Of a stretch of DNA of 5,177 nucleotides, positions 1-5,177 are shown piece after piece. Origin of the DNA: an uncultured Verrucomicrobiota bacterium (GTDB lineage Bacteria > Verrucomicrobiota > Verrucomicrobiia > Limisphaerales > UBA9464); the NCBI GenBank assembly GCA_903925515.1, contig CAIYFP010000587.1, positions 1 through 5,177 of the forward strand, given 5' to 3'. Each line of letters opens with the position of its first letter. Within the stretch, counting starts at the first letter, position 1. A program made the position numbers and the translations under genes. Under the pieces are notes generated by a model. That model searched no databases. It was not told where the DNA came from and was given only the letters and a program-made list of their open reading frames with translations.

Positions 1-1
1 C

Positions 2-88
2 AACGGCCAAGGGTTCCTCACCATCTCGCCCAAGCGCCTCATCAAGAGCGTGAGCGCCCAGGGCGGCAAGCTGGTGATCCGCTACTAG
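2..88 (+). CDS. C-terminal end of an unidentified protein (5' partial)
   Basis: Only the last 28 codons and a TAG stop (86-88) are inside the window; the gene enters from the left edge. The visible tail contains FLTISPKRLIKSV and ends in KLVIRY. It alternates hydrophobic and polar residues, as a closing beta strand would, but nothing in it identifies a family. The reading is supported by the strong intrinsic terminator on the same strand, whose stem begins 33 bases after the stop, and by the absence of any competing minus-strand gene here. The gene converges on the sigma factor gene that ends at 173. No function is proposed. Confidence 0.6.
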   Translation, partial: NGQGFLTISPKRLIKSVSAQGGKLVIRY

Positions 89-120
89 TCCCCCCACGCG
101 AGTTCGCTCGCACGTTCCAT

Positions 121-155
121 GGGCGGCCCCGCAACTGCGGGGCCGCCCTTTTTTT
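121..155 (+). terminator. Strong intrinsic (Rho-independent) terminator
   Basis: A perfect 12-bp GC-rich stem (121-132 pairing with 137-148) closes on a four-base AACT loop and is followed directly by seven T (149-155). It lies 33 bases after the stop of the left-hand plus-strand gene and so ends that transcript. The T-tract is only on the plus-strand side. For the convergent minus-strand sigma gene the same hairpin has no U-tract, so it would at most slow or block read-through there. Confidence 0.95.
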
Positions 156-172
156 GCCGCGTCCCCGGCCGA

Positions 173-955
173 TCACGGAACATCCCGGTGCCGGATGCGT
201 GCAAGGACATGGATAAGATGTTCCACCTCGTCGGCCAGCTCCGCAGCGTCCACCTGGCGCGACAACTCCGTGTTCACATGGCGGCGATATGCGTTGCGCG
301 CCTGGTAAAAGAGGTGGTTGTAGCTCGCTTCATCCAGCCCAAGCAGGTGGGCATCCTCCTTGAGCGTGCCGGGTGCAGCCCCCTTCAAACGGACCAGGAT
401 CGCGTGCCGTGCGGCACTCGGGCGACCCGCGTCCCGCATTTCGACATCCACGGCCTTCAACGCCACCGCCTCAACCATTCGCGCCCACGCCTCATCCATC
501 GCCATCCATGCGGCGCCGTCGGCCTGCGGCAACTCAATCCCCGCCTCGTCGCCCACGCCGTTGTCCACCTGCCCGTCCACGTGCGCCTCCGGGCGGCGCC
601 GTTGCCACTCATGGTCGTCCTGGAGAAACCTCCGAACGCATGTCCACAGGAAGTGACGAAACCGGCCCTTGGATCGGTCCACCTTGGCAAGGAATTCACG
701 GCGAAGGCAGACCCGGACGAACTCATGGTACAGGTCCTCGATGTCGGCAGGTGCAAGGCATGGCCTGTGCTGGCGAATGATCTGGCAGACGGAGGGCTTG
801 TAGGCACGGAATAGCGCGCCCAAATGCTCCGACGACCCTTGCGCCGCCGGCCCGAGCATCGCCGTCCAAAGGGTTTGGGGCGTGGCGCCATGCGTCCGCT
901 CCACTCTGGATTCCTCCCCTCCACCGGCACCTGGGCTTCCTGGCGTCGTGTTCAT
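173..955 (-). CDS. ECF-type RNA polymerase sigma factor (kinase-associated family)
   Basis: Predicted sigma-70-like factor of 260 residues that would direct RNA polymerase to a specific promoter set. Seen: an N-terminal Gly/Ser/Pro-rich lead (about 1-20). Then a region-2-like segment (about 25-121) with TLWTAML, DIEDLYHEF (71-79) and DRSKGRFRHFLW (93-104). Then an acidic linker, a region-4-like helical segment (about 182-232), and a tail with ELADEVEHLIHVL. The DRxxGRFRxFL block and the E-x-E-H-L-x-x-L tail are, from memory, hallmarks of the ECF-like factors found beside Ser/Thr kinases in Verrucomicrobia and Planctomycetes. Start: ATG at 955 has GAGG six bases upstream (962-965). A TTG at 979 would add eight residues but lacks such a site. 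The gene lies 80 bp downstream of the kinase gene on the same strand, so co-transcription is likely. No anti-sigma gene is visible. Odd: the putative recognition helix is rich in aromatic and amide residues. Exact ECF group not assigned. Confidence 0.85.
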   Translation of the reverse strand: MNTTPGSPGAGGGEESRVERTHGATPQTLWTAMLGPAAQGSSEHLGALFRAYKPSVCQIIRQHRPCLAPADIEDLYHEFVRVCLRREFLAKVDRSKGRFRHFLWTCVRRFLQDDHEWQRRRPEAHVDGQVDNGVGDEAGIELPQADGAAWMAMDEAWARMVEAVALKAVDVEMRDAGRPSAARHAILVRLKGAAPGTLKEDAHLLGLDEASYNHLFYQARNAYRRHVNTELSRQVDAAELADEVEHLIHVLARIRHRDVP

Positions 956-961
956 GCTGGG

Positions 962-965
962 CCTC
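962..965 (-). promoter_or_regulatory. Ribosome binding site deciding the sigma factor start
   Basis: On the minus strand GAGG lies six bases before the ATG at 955. The competing in-frame TTG at 979 lies upstream of this motif. The spacing supports the ATG as the true start. Confidence 0.5.
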
Positions 966-1035
966 AACCTTGCATCCAAGTGTCCGACGTTTCACGCCTC
1001 CCATCGCATGCCACCCGGAGCCGGACATGGCGTGA

Positions 1036-1062
1036 TCATGGCTGGCGAGGCTGGCGCGGCTG
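1036..1062 (-). repeat. Three tandem 9-bp units at the end of the kinase gene
   Basis: Three consecutive near-identical 9-base units (1054-1062, 1045-1053, 1036-1044; minus-strand form CAGCC followed by four variable bases) encode the C-terminal Gln-Pro-Arg repeat of the kinase. The third unit contains the TGA stop. This looks like a small slippage duplication, and the tail is probably not functionally important. Confidence 0.6.
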
Positions 1063-2940
1063 GCCGCCGGGAATCTCGGCCATCGCCTCGCGAACCAAAA
1101 CCCGCGCCATGAGCCAATCAATCCAGGCGTCGCTCTCGCTCGGCGTCACCACGGCGTTGTCGAGCATCCGAGGCGGGACCAGTGCCATGGCCGACTCAAG
1201 GTGCGCGCGTGATTCCTTGGCCCGGCCAAGGCGGTTCAAGGACATCGCCGCGACCGCATGCACCAGTGCGTCCCGGCGCGGGTCCGTCCCGGAGCTGCCC
1301 AAGGCCCCCTCCGAGTCCTTCAAGGCCCCGGCAAAGTCTCCCGCCCGGTACAACGCCAACGCCCGGGAAAGCTGGAAGCTCGGCCTCCATGGATGCGCCG
1401 GGTCGGATTCCATGCTTTTCCTCGCCAGCCCGAGCGCCAGACGGACGATGTCCGAGTCGCGGGGATATGGGACGAGCAGGACAGCCTTGGCGATCCGCTC
1501 GGCCTCGAAGGGTTCCACGGTCGCCCCAAACCTTGCCAGGGCCTCATGGCTGCACGGCAGGTGGTTTGACCCGCCAAGATGTGCCTCCAAGGCAAGGAGC
1601 GTGTACCAGTCGAAGTGGTCGCCCGGCATATTCCGGACGATCGCGTGCATGGAATCCCGCGCTTCGCTCCACCTCGAGGCGAACGCCGCAACGTAGGCCT
1701 CGCTCGCCAGACGTCTCCTTTCCACCTCCCCAAACACGTCCCGCGCGAGGTCCGATGTCCTCTTTTTTTGGACGATCGCGACGGCCAAGGCCGCGACGCT
1801 GGCCACGGCAACCGTCGTGATCAGCAGCTCGAGACGGTTCCGTGCATAAAACTTGCCCAGCCTGTAGAGATGCGTTTCCGGCCCGGCGATGACCGGTTCG
1901 TTTCGGAGATAGCGTCCAATGTCCCGGCCAAGGTCGAGGGCCGACTGGTATCGCTGCCCCGGATCCTTCCGCATGGCCATGAGCGGGATCCATTCCAGTT
2001 CGTTCCTGAGGTCCTTGGCCAACTCCTTGGGCACCACGCCCCGGGCACTGCCTATCCGGGTTGCCAACTCTTGGTCCTTTGCGGACACCGTCGTCAGCCG
2101 GGCGCTCGGCGTCGGCGGATCCTCCTCGCGCAGGATCCGCTGCATGTCGCCGTGGGACTTCGACCGCAAAAAACCCGGTTCAAATGGCGTGGACCCTACC
2201 AACAACTCGTAAAGCAACACGCCCAGCGAATAGATGTCGGTGCGGACGTCGATCCCGTCGGAACCCGGGTCGGCCTGCTCCGGGCTCATGTATTCCGGCG
2301 TGCCGAGCATGTGGCCCGTCTCCGTATAAATCGTCTTGTCCGTCAACGGTTGGCTGATCGCCTTGGCCACCCCGAAATCAATCACCTTCAGCCGGGGACT
2401 CCCATCGTCCGCCTTGAAGGCAAGGATGTTCGAGGGCTTCAGGTCGCGATGGACGATGCCCTTGATATGCGCGTGATGCACCGCGTCGCAGGCCCGTGCC
2501 AAGAGTTCCAGCCGCGCCCGAATCCCCATCCTTTGCCTGTCACAAAAAGCGGTGATCGGCTCGCCCCTCACGAGTTCCATCGCGAAATAGGGCCGTCCCC
2601 GCGATGTCATCCCGCCATCAAGGACCCTGGCGATGCCCTCGTGGTTCATCATCGCCAGCGCCTGTCGCTCCTGCTCGAAGCGCGCCACCACGCGACGCGA
2701 GTCCATGCCCGGCTTGATGAGCTTGATGGCCACACGCTGCTTCAGCGCATCCCTGCGGTCCGCCACCCAGACTTCCCCGAAGCCCCCCTCGCCAATCCGC
2801 GACACCAACTTGTAGGGCCCCATCTCCTCGCCGGGCTCCGCCAATCCAAACTGCTCCCGGATGAACTGGGTGGAAGGCTCGAAGGCGAATTCGACGGGCT
2901 CATCCCTTTCTTTGTCGGATGGAGGCGTCACTCGCCGCAA
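1036..2940 (-). CDS. Membrane-anchored Hanks-type Ser/Thr protein kinase with TPR-like C-terminus
   Basis: Predicted kinase of 634 residues. Catalytic domain about 43-345: glycine loop GEGGFGEV (50-57), VAIK with Lys73, helix-C Glu91, HRDLKPSN (164-171, catalytic Asp166), DFG (188-190), activation segment with Thr/Ser/Tyr residues (200-217) ending GTPEYMSPE (213-221), TDIYSLG (234-240) and a conserved Arg330. All catalytic residues are present, so it should be active. One membrane segment follows (about 370-390), with Lys/Arg on the QKKR side. The C-terminal part (391-634) is helical, with TPR-like pairs around 518-547 and 556-587. It resembles the tail of verrucomicrobial and planctomycete kinases (motifs ERIAKAVLL, HPW, LNRLGRAKESR). 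No WD40 repeats are seen, and the tail is shorter than in many relatives. The N-terminal lead (FIREQFGLAEPGEEMGPYKL) also fits the family. Start is uncertain: an in-frame stop at 2965-2967 leaves TTG 2940, GTG 2931 or later codons, and none has a strong ribosome site. It is the first gene of the probable operon with the sigma factor. Confidence 0.93.
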   Translation of the reverse strand: MRRVTPPSDKERDEPVEFAFEPSTQFIREQFGLAEPGEEMGPYKLVSRIGEGGFGEVWVADRRDALKQRVAIKLIKPGMDSRRVVARFEQERQALAMMNHEGIARVLDGGMTSRGRPYFAMELVRGEPITAFCDRQRMGIRARLELLARACDAVHHAHIKGIVHRDLKPSNILAFKADDGSPRLKVIDFGVAKAISQPLTDKTIYTETGHMLGTPEYMSPEQADPGSDGIDVRTDIYSLGVLLYELLVGSTPFEPGFLRSKSHGDMQRILREEDPPTPSARLTTVSAKDQELATRIGSARGVVPKELAKDLRNELEWIPLMAMRKDPGQRYQSALDLGRDIGRYLRNEPVIAGPETHLYRLGKFYARNRLELLITTVAVASVAALAVAIVQKKRTSDLARDVFGEVERRRLASEAYVAAFASRWSEARDSMHAIVRNMPGDHFDWYTLLALEAHLGGSNHLPCSHEALARFGATVEPFEAERIAKAVLLVPYPRDSDIVRLALGLARKSMESDPAHPWRPSFQLSRALALYRAGDFAGALKDSEGALGSSGTDPRRDALVHAVAAMSLNRLGRAKESRAHLESAMALVPPRMLDNAVVTPSESDAWIDWLMARVLVREAMAEIPGGQPRQPRQP

Positions 2941-3087
2941 CGTGCCATGGCCCGTGTTGGCGGCTCAAGGCATTCATGGCTCCCCTGATCCCCGCGTAAG
3001 AAGTTCGTCGGTTCACGGCTCCGGCCTTGGACGCGGATGAATTGGCAACCGGATGGATCCCAACGCCCCCATCCGTTCACCCTCTCC

Positions 3088-3117
3088 AAAAAACCCGGGC
3101 AGCCCCATGCTGGGGAA
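3088..3117 (-). terminator. Weak intrinsic terminator candidate for the PEP-CTERM transcript
   Basis: Read on the minus strand, CCCCAGC-ATGGG-GCTG-CCC-GGG can fold as CAGC/GCTG extended by CCC/GGG with a three-base bulge. Six T follow directly (plus-strand A run 3088-3093). It lies about 180 bases after the PEP-CTERM stop and 150 before the kinase start, a sensible place to separate the two transcripts. The bulged stem makes it weak. Confidence 0.3.
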
Positions 3118-3163
3118 TGACGCCTTGGCCTCCCGAAGAACGGACCGCACGGGATCCCTTGCT

Positions 3164-3236
3164 CGAAACCAAAGGTTTCGCAGCAGATAGCCGGTGATTG
3201 AGCGAAGCGATACCACCGGTCACCGATCCCCAGCAT
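3164..3236. repeat. Inverted-repeat cluster, possibly an intergenic repeat element
   Basis: CGAAACC-AAA-GGTTTCG (3164-3180) is a perfect 7-bp hairpin. CCGGTG (3191-3196) pairs with CACCGG (3214-3219) around a 17-base loop containing GAGCGAAGCG. CCCCAGCAT (3228-3236) is the reverse complement of 3107-3115. Such packing of stems in one gap resembles REP- or MITE-like elements, but no second copy is present in this window. Confidence 0.3.
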
Positions 3237-3241
3237 CCTCC

Positions 3242-3258
3242 GCACCCGGGAGGGGTGC
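3242..3258. repeat. GC-rich hairpin after the PEP-CTERM gene
   Basis: GCACCC (3242-3247) pairs with GGGTGC (3253-3258) around a five-base loop, about 40 bases past the PEP-CTERM stop. No T-tract follows on either strand, so this is at most a 3'-end stabilising structure. Confidence 0.35.
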
Positions 3259-3274
3259 CAGCCCAGTCCCGCCC

Positions 3275-3296
3275 CCGGCACTGGCATTCCTGCCGG
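3275..3296. repeat. Hairpin abutting the PEP-CTERM stop codon
   Basis: CCGGCA (3275-3280) pairs with TGCCGG (3291-3296) around a ten-base loop, and the stem ends exactly at the TAG stop (3297-3299). No U-tract follows, so it is not a standard intrinsic terminator. It could protect the 3' end of the message. Confidence 0.35.
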
Positions 3297-4091
3297 CTAC
3301 GCCGCAGGTGGCTTCCCGGATGCGCACGGCCTCCGGCGAGCGCGATGGATCCCGAAACCTGCCAACCCTAATGCCGCCATCACGCCGTACGTCTGCGGCT
3401 CGGGGACTGGCGAAACCAAGTTCACCGTGGCCAAGACGGGCGTGTTGCCATATCGGCCGGGATGACCCCATGCCGTAAAGTCGAGGGTGTCGCCCGCGCC
3501 AAGTACCAGCTGGTTGGCGCCGGTGAAATCAAAGGACCCCGCGCCAGCCGCCCTCCAAAGCTCGGTTCCGTTCCAGAAGACGCTTCGCGTCCCGTTGCCG
3601 CCATCCCCCCAGCCAAAGGCTCCAGAAATCTCGTAGTTGCCCGTTGTAGGCGCAGTAAATCGAATCGTGGAGGTGCGGTTGTAGTCCGCGTTCACCGACA
3701 CCTCCCCGGGCTGAATCCCATGGATCATTTCACCGCTGACGTTCTTCCATACCTGACCGCCATCCGCTGGGCCAAACCCCAAGCCTAGGCCTCCGTCCTG
3801 CCAATCGATAATCCCCGATTCGTAAACCAAGGTTTCAGACCTATGGAACGTCCCGATGGGCAGGACGCCAATCGCGCCGCCATCGAACTCCTTCCACCCA
3901 TAGGACCATACGCCGTTGGGGTTGGTGGCCGTCGGGGCGGCGGCCAGGTCTGGGAAATCGCGGACCAGGTCCCACAGGATACCTTGGGCGTTCAGGGTGA
4001 TGGTGCTGGACAGGAGACAAACCGCCCATCGCCAAAGGTTTGGCGGGCACTTTGTGACGGATCTTGGGCCGTTGGACCGGGATGTGAACAT
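3297..4091 (-). CDS. Exported PEP-CTERM sorting-domain protein
   Basis: Predicted surface or exported protein of 264 residues. Seen: a signal-peptide-like N-terminus with basic residues, a hydrophobic stretch (about 20-33, WRWAVCLLSS) and a probable cleavage near NA-Q (34-36). The mature part is rich in Gly, Trp and Asp. From about 139 to 226 it looks like a beta-sandwich (TIRFTAPTTGNYEISGAF, VFWNGTEL, LGAGDTLDFTAWG), a pattern common in PEP-CTERM proteins. The C-terminus has VPEP (229-232), a short hydrophobic helix (about 235-248) and the basic cluster RARRR (250-254): the full PEP-CTERM signal. By family knowledge an exosortase cuts this, but no exosortase gene is in the window. Start: ATG 4091 is chosen because the signal peptide begins there and AGGAGAG lies 12 bases upstream. 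The frame stays open to 4271, but that part has no signal character. Monocistronic by position. The biological role of the mature domain is unknown. Confidence 0.88.
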   Translation of the reverse strand: MFTSRSNGPRSVTKCPPNLWRWAVCLLSSTITLNAQGILWDLVRDFPDLAAAPTATNPNGVWSYGWKEFDGGAIGVLPIGTFHRSETLVYESGIIDWQDGGLGLGFGPADGGQVWKNVSGEMIHGIQPGEVSVNADYNRTSTIRFTAPTTGNYEISGAFGWGDGGNGTRSVFWNGTELWRAAGAGSFDFTGANQLVLGAGDTLDFTAWGHPGRYGNTPVLATVNLVSPVPEPQTYGVMAALGLAGFGIHRARRRPCASGKPPAA

Positions 4092-4103
4092 GGTTGGAAC
4101 TTT

Positions 4104-4110
4104 CTCTCCT
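4104..4110 (-). promoter_or_regulatory. Ribosome binding site of the PEP-CTERM gene
   Basis: AGGAGAG on the minus strand, 12 bases before the ATG at 4091, inside an A/G-rich leader. The spacing is somewhat long, but this is the only good site and it fits the start implied by the signal peptide. Confidence 0.55.
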
Positions 4111-4186
4111 TTATTTCGTGGGATCCGCGCAACCCGCCAGGGCCGACGCTTTCCCGTCATCTGTTCCAAACGGCAACGCCCGGGAC

Positions 4187-4201
4187 TTTTTGTGATTTTT
4201 T
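4187..4201 (-). promoter_or_regulatory. Phased A-tracts upstream of the PEP-CTERM gene
   Basis: On the minus strand A6 and A5 are separated by four bases, close to one helical turn apart, about 100 bases upstream of the start codon and in otherwise GC-rich DNA. Such tracts can bend DNA or act as an UP-type promoter element. The role here is inferred from position only. Confidence 0.3.
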
Positions 4202-4276
4202 GAGATGGGTCCGGCAGACCCACCGCATGTGACTCAACGAGCCGATATCGCGGTGCCAGACCGGATGTCATTCACC

Positions 4277-4319
4277 GGGGGGGGCCCACCGAACCATGGC
4301 CCGGGTTCCCTTCCCCCCC
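4277..4319. repeat. Nested hairpin built on G8 and C7 runs
   Basis: Eight G (4277-4284) can pair with seven C (4313-4319). Inside, GAACC (4291-4295) pairs with GGTTC (4304-4308) around an eight-base loop. It lies about 140 bases past the FN3-like stop. No U-tract follows, so termination is not claimed. Homopolymer runs of this length are prone to slippage. Confidence 0.4.
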
Positions 4320-4345
4320 GACAGCCCAAGACCCCGCCCGCGTGG

Positions 4346-4366
4346 CTCGCCCCCTTTCGGGGCGAG
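4346..4366 (-). repeat. Stable hairpin downstream of the FN3-like gene
   Basis: CTCGCCCC pairs with GGGGCGAG as a perfect 8-bp stem. On the minus-strand transcript the loop is GAAAG, or a GAAA tetraloop with a one-base bulge. It is about 93 bases past the stop at 4459. There is no T-tract, so it may act as a 3'-end protector or a factor-dependent stop. Confidence 0.45.
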
Positions 4367-4458
4367 GCAACACGCAGCGGGGTCCGGCAGGAATCAGGCC
4401 TTGCTCGGCCTTCTCAGGGCGGCGGCCATGGTCGTCGGGGCCACCCCCTTGGCATGGC

Positions 4459-5177
4459 TCACCTCGCGCGGGCCACGTTCACCCGGAAGAAGCCCATGAC
4501 GCCCCCCTCCATCCCCGACGGGAACGCCACCTCCACCACCTCGAACACGTCGTCGCTCGCCACCGCGACGGGCTCCGTCTCGGCGGCCAGCCACAAAGCC
4601 ATGTCCTGGCTGAACTGGACCGTGTAGGTGATCCCGCCCGTCCCATGCCCCTTGCGCCGTACAAAGCGGGCCCTCAAGGAGGGCGCCCCCGATGCCGAAA
4701 CCATGGCCAACGTCGGCTTGCCCGGCGCCGTGATGCGGTCGCCCGAGATCCTTAACTCACCGTGGGCAGGCTGGCTGGGATCGAGGCCGAAGGCGTGCTT
4801 CTCGAGGTGGGTCAGGCCGTCGCCATGGGGGCTCGGGAACGCAACGTCATCGTCCGCCGGGGTCCCGCCCTCGCGAGTGGGGTCGCCGGGCTTGCCCGTG
4901 AGCGACAGGGTTGTCGCCCCGCCTCCCGGGACCACCGCCAGGGTCTTGAACGTCCCGGCGGCCGAGTAGCTCGTGCCGACGCGATTGATGGCGTACGCCT
5001 TGAAGGTGTAGTCAGAGGCCTTCACAAGGCCCGTCGCGTTCACGCCGAACACGCCCGCGCCCGCCCCGGCGGGCAGCTTGGTCACGCCCGCACCCCCGAT
5101 GGCCGGGTTGGGGTTGGAACGGGTGAGCGAATAGACCACGCCCCGCTCCGTCACCGCCGCCCCGCCGTCGGCGGTCA
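4459..5177 (-). CDS. Large exported protein with fibronectin-III-like repeat, C-terminal part (5' partial)
   Basis: The last 238 codons and TGA stop (4459-4461) of a gene that enters from the right edge; the frame is open to the edge, so no start is seen. Visible residues about 1-79 form an FN3-like unit with the verrucomicrobial signature VTERGVVYSL, IGGAGVTKL, and YTFKAYAINRVGTSY followed by TFKTL. A Gly/Asp/Thr-rich linker (about 80-115) follows. Next comes DGLTHLEKHAFGLDP (about 119-133), a pattern common near the C-terminus of large verrucomicrobial exported proteins. A final beta-rich domain carries RFVRR, ITYTVQFSQDM and FFRVNV. The protein ends in VARAR, without a PEP-CTERM tail, so anchoring differs from its neighbour or it is released. 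More repeat units probably lie outside the window. Likely extracellular, perhaps adhesive or structural; substrate unknown. It is on the same strand as the PEP-CTERM gene but 367 bp away, so probably a separate transcript. Confidence 0.85.
   Translation of the reverse strand, partial: TADGGAAVTERGVVYSLTRSNPNPAIGGAGVTKLPAGAGAGVFGVNATGLVKASDYTFKAYAINRVGTSYSAAGTFKTLAVVPGGGATTLSLTGKPGDPTREGGTPADDDVAFPSPHGDGLTHLEKHAFGLDPSQPAHGELRISGDRITAPGKPTLAMVSASGAPSLRARFVRRKGHGTGGITYTVQFSQDMALWLAAETEPVAVASDDVFEVVEVAFPSGMEGGVMGFFRVNVARAR

Larger units (their letters stand above)
2941..3296. other. Non-coding stretch between kinase and PEP-CTERM genes
   Basis: 356 bases with no convincing gene. Short open frames exist on the minus strand (for example 3013-3216), but they are rich in Arg, Pro and Trp, match no domain I know and overlap inverted repeats, so I do not call them. 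The stretch must contain the kinase promoter, but no clear -35/-10 pair is visible. It holds a 7-bp hairpin (3164-3180), a 6-bp hairpin (3191-3219), a 9-bp inverted repeat (3107-3115 with 3228-3236), two GC hairpins next to the PEP-CTERM stop, and a weak terminator candidate. The concentration of inverted repeats suggests an intergenic repeat element, which cannot be proved from one copy. Confidence 0.5.
4092..4458. other. Non-coding stretch between the FN3-like and PEP-CTERM genes
   Basis: 367 bases with no gene that I can support. It should contain the 3' end of the FN3-like transcript and the promoter of the PEP-CTERM gene. Visible structure includes two hairpins (4277-4319 and 4346-4366), two T-tracts at 4187-4191 and 4196-4201 (A-tracts on the minus strand, nine bases apart start to start), and a GGAAC motif (4163-4167, minus). 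No clear sigma-70 -35/-10 pair is present, and no T-tract follows either hairpin on the minus strand. Confidence 0.5.

Noticed and set aside
119..814. Plus-strand open frame opposite the sigma factor, starting at the terminator
   Set aside because: It begins inside the terminator hairpin region and is antisense to a recognised sigma factor, with no domain or ribosome site.
956..979. TTG start giving an eight-residue longer sigma factor
   Set aside because: The ATG at 955 has a GAGG site six bases upstream, which the TTG start lacks.
824..1696. Plus-strand open frame over the kinase 3' half and the kinase-sigma gap
   Set aside because: Low-complexity Arg/Ser/Ala-rich translation, antisense to the kinase tail; no supporting signal.
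2935..2949. Sigma-54-like TGGCACG...TTGC upstream of the kinase (minus strand)
   Set aside because: The two halves are directly adjacent, without the four-base spacer of a -24/-12 promoter, and they overlap the start codon.
1579..2988. Long plus-strand open frame (469 codons) opposite the kinase gene
   Set aside because: It is the antisense of the kinase, whose motifs are unmistakable. The translation is rich in Arg, His and Pro with no domain, as expected from antisense of GC-rich coding DNA.
2928..3287. Minus-strand open frames (to 119 codons) between kinase and PEP-CTERM genes
   Set aside because: They overlap several inverted repeats, show no domain and have a composition typical of non-coding GC-rich DNA. 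Treated as a possible repeat element instead.
4092..4271. 60-codon N-terminal extension of the PEP-CTERM protein
   Set aside because: A signal peptide begins at the ATG at 4091 with a ribosome site just upstream. An extension would bury the signal peptide and has no conserved character.
3814..5177. A single long secreted-protein gene joining the PEP-CTERM and FN3-like parts
   Set aside because: The FN3-like frame ends at a TGA (4459-4461), after a normal C-terminal domain, and the PEP-CTERM protein has its own signal peptide. There is no sign of a frameshift.
1..5177. CRISPR arrays, tRNA or rRNA genes, transposases and integrases
   Set aside because: No regularly spaced repeats, cloverleaf-type sequences or mobile-element proteins were recognised on either strand.

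Overview
The window comes from a GC-rich bacterial chromosome, most likely Verrucomicrobiota or a related PVC-group lineage. Four things point there: a Hanks-type Ser/Thr kinase of the form widespread in Verrucomicrobia and Planctomycetes, an ECF-type sigma factor of the kinase-associated kind beside it, a protein with a PEP-CTERM sorting tail, and the end of a large secreted protein with fibronectin-III-like repeats. The assignment rests on recognising these families by eye, not on a database search.

Layout from left to right. Bases 2-88 (+) are the last 28 codons of an unidentified gene. It is closed by a very strong intrinsic terminator at 121-155. All other genes lie on the minus strand, so they read right to left. 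The sigma factor gene (173-955) converges on the left gene. The kinase gene (1036-2940) lies 80 bp upstream of the sigma gene, so the two probably form an operon transcribed kinase first. A 356-bp non-coding stretch (2941-3296) holds inverted repeats, a weak terminator candidate and a possible short upstream reading frame. The PEP-CTERM gene (3297-4091) follows, then a 367-bp non-coding stretch (4092-4458) with G/C-run hairpins and phased A-tracts. The 3' end of the large FN3-like protein (4459-5177) runs off the right edge.

How they may work together (inference): the kinase has a cytoplasmic catalytic domain, one membrane segment and a TPR-like C-terminal part. It could sense an envelope or extracellular signal and pass it to the sigma factor. 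The two right-hand genes encode envelope or exported proteins and are plausible but unproven targets. No transposase, integrase, tRNA, rRNA or CRISPR array is visible. The least ordinary points are the kinase-before-sigma order, the unusual putative recognition helix of the sigma factor, and the inverted-repeat block between the kinase and PEP-CTERM genes.
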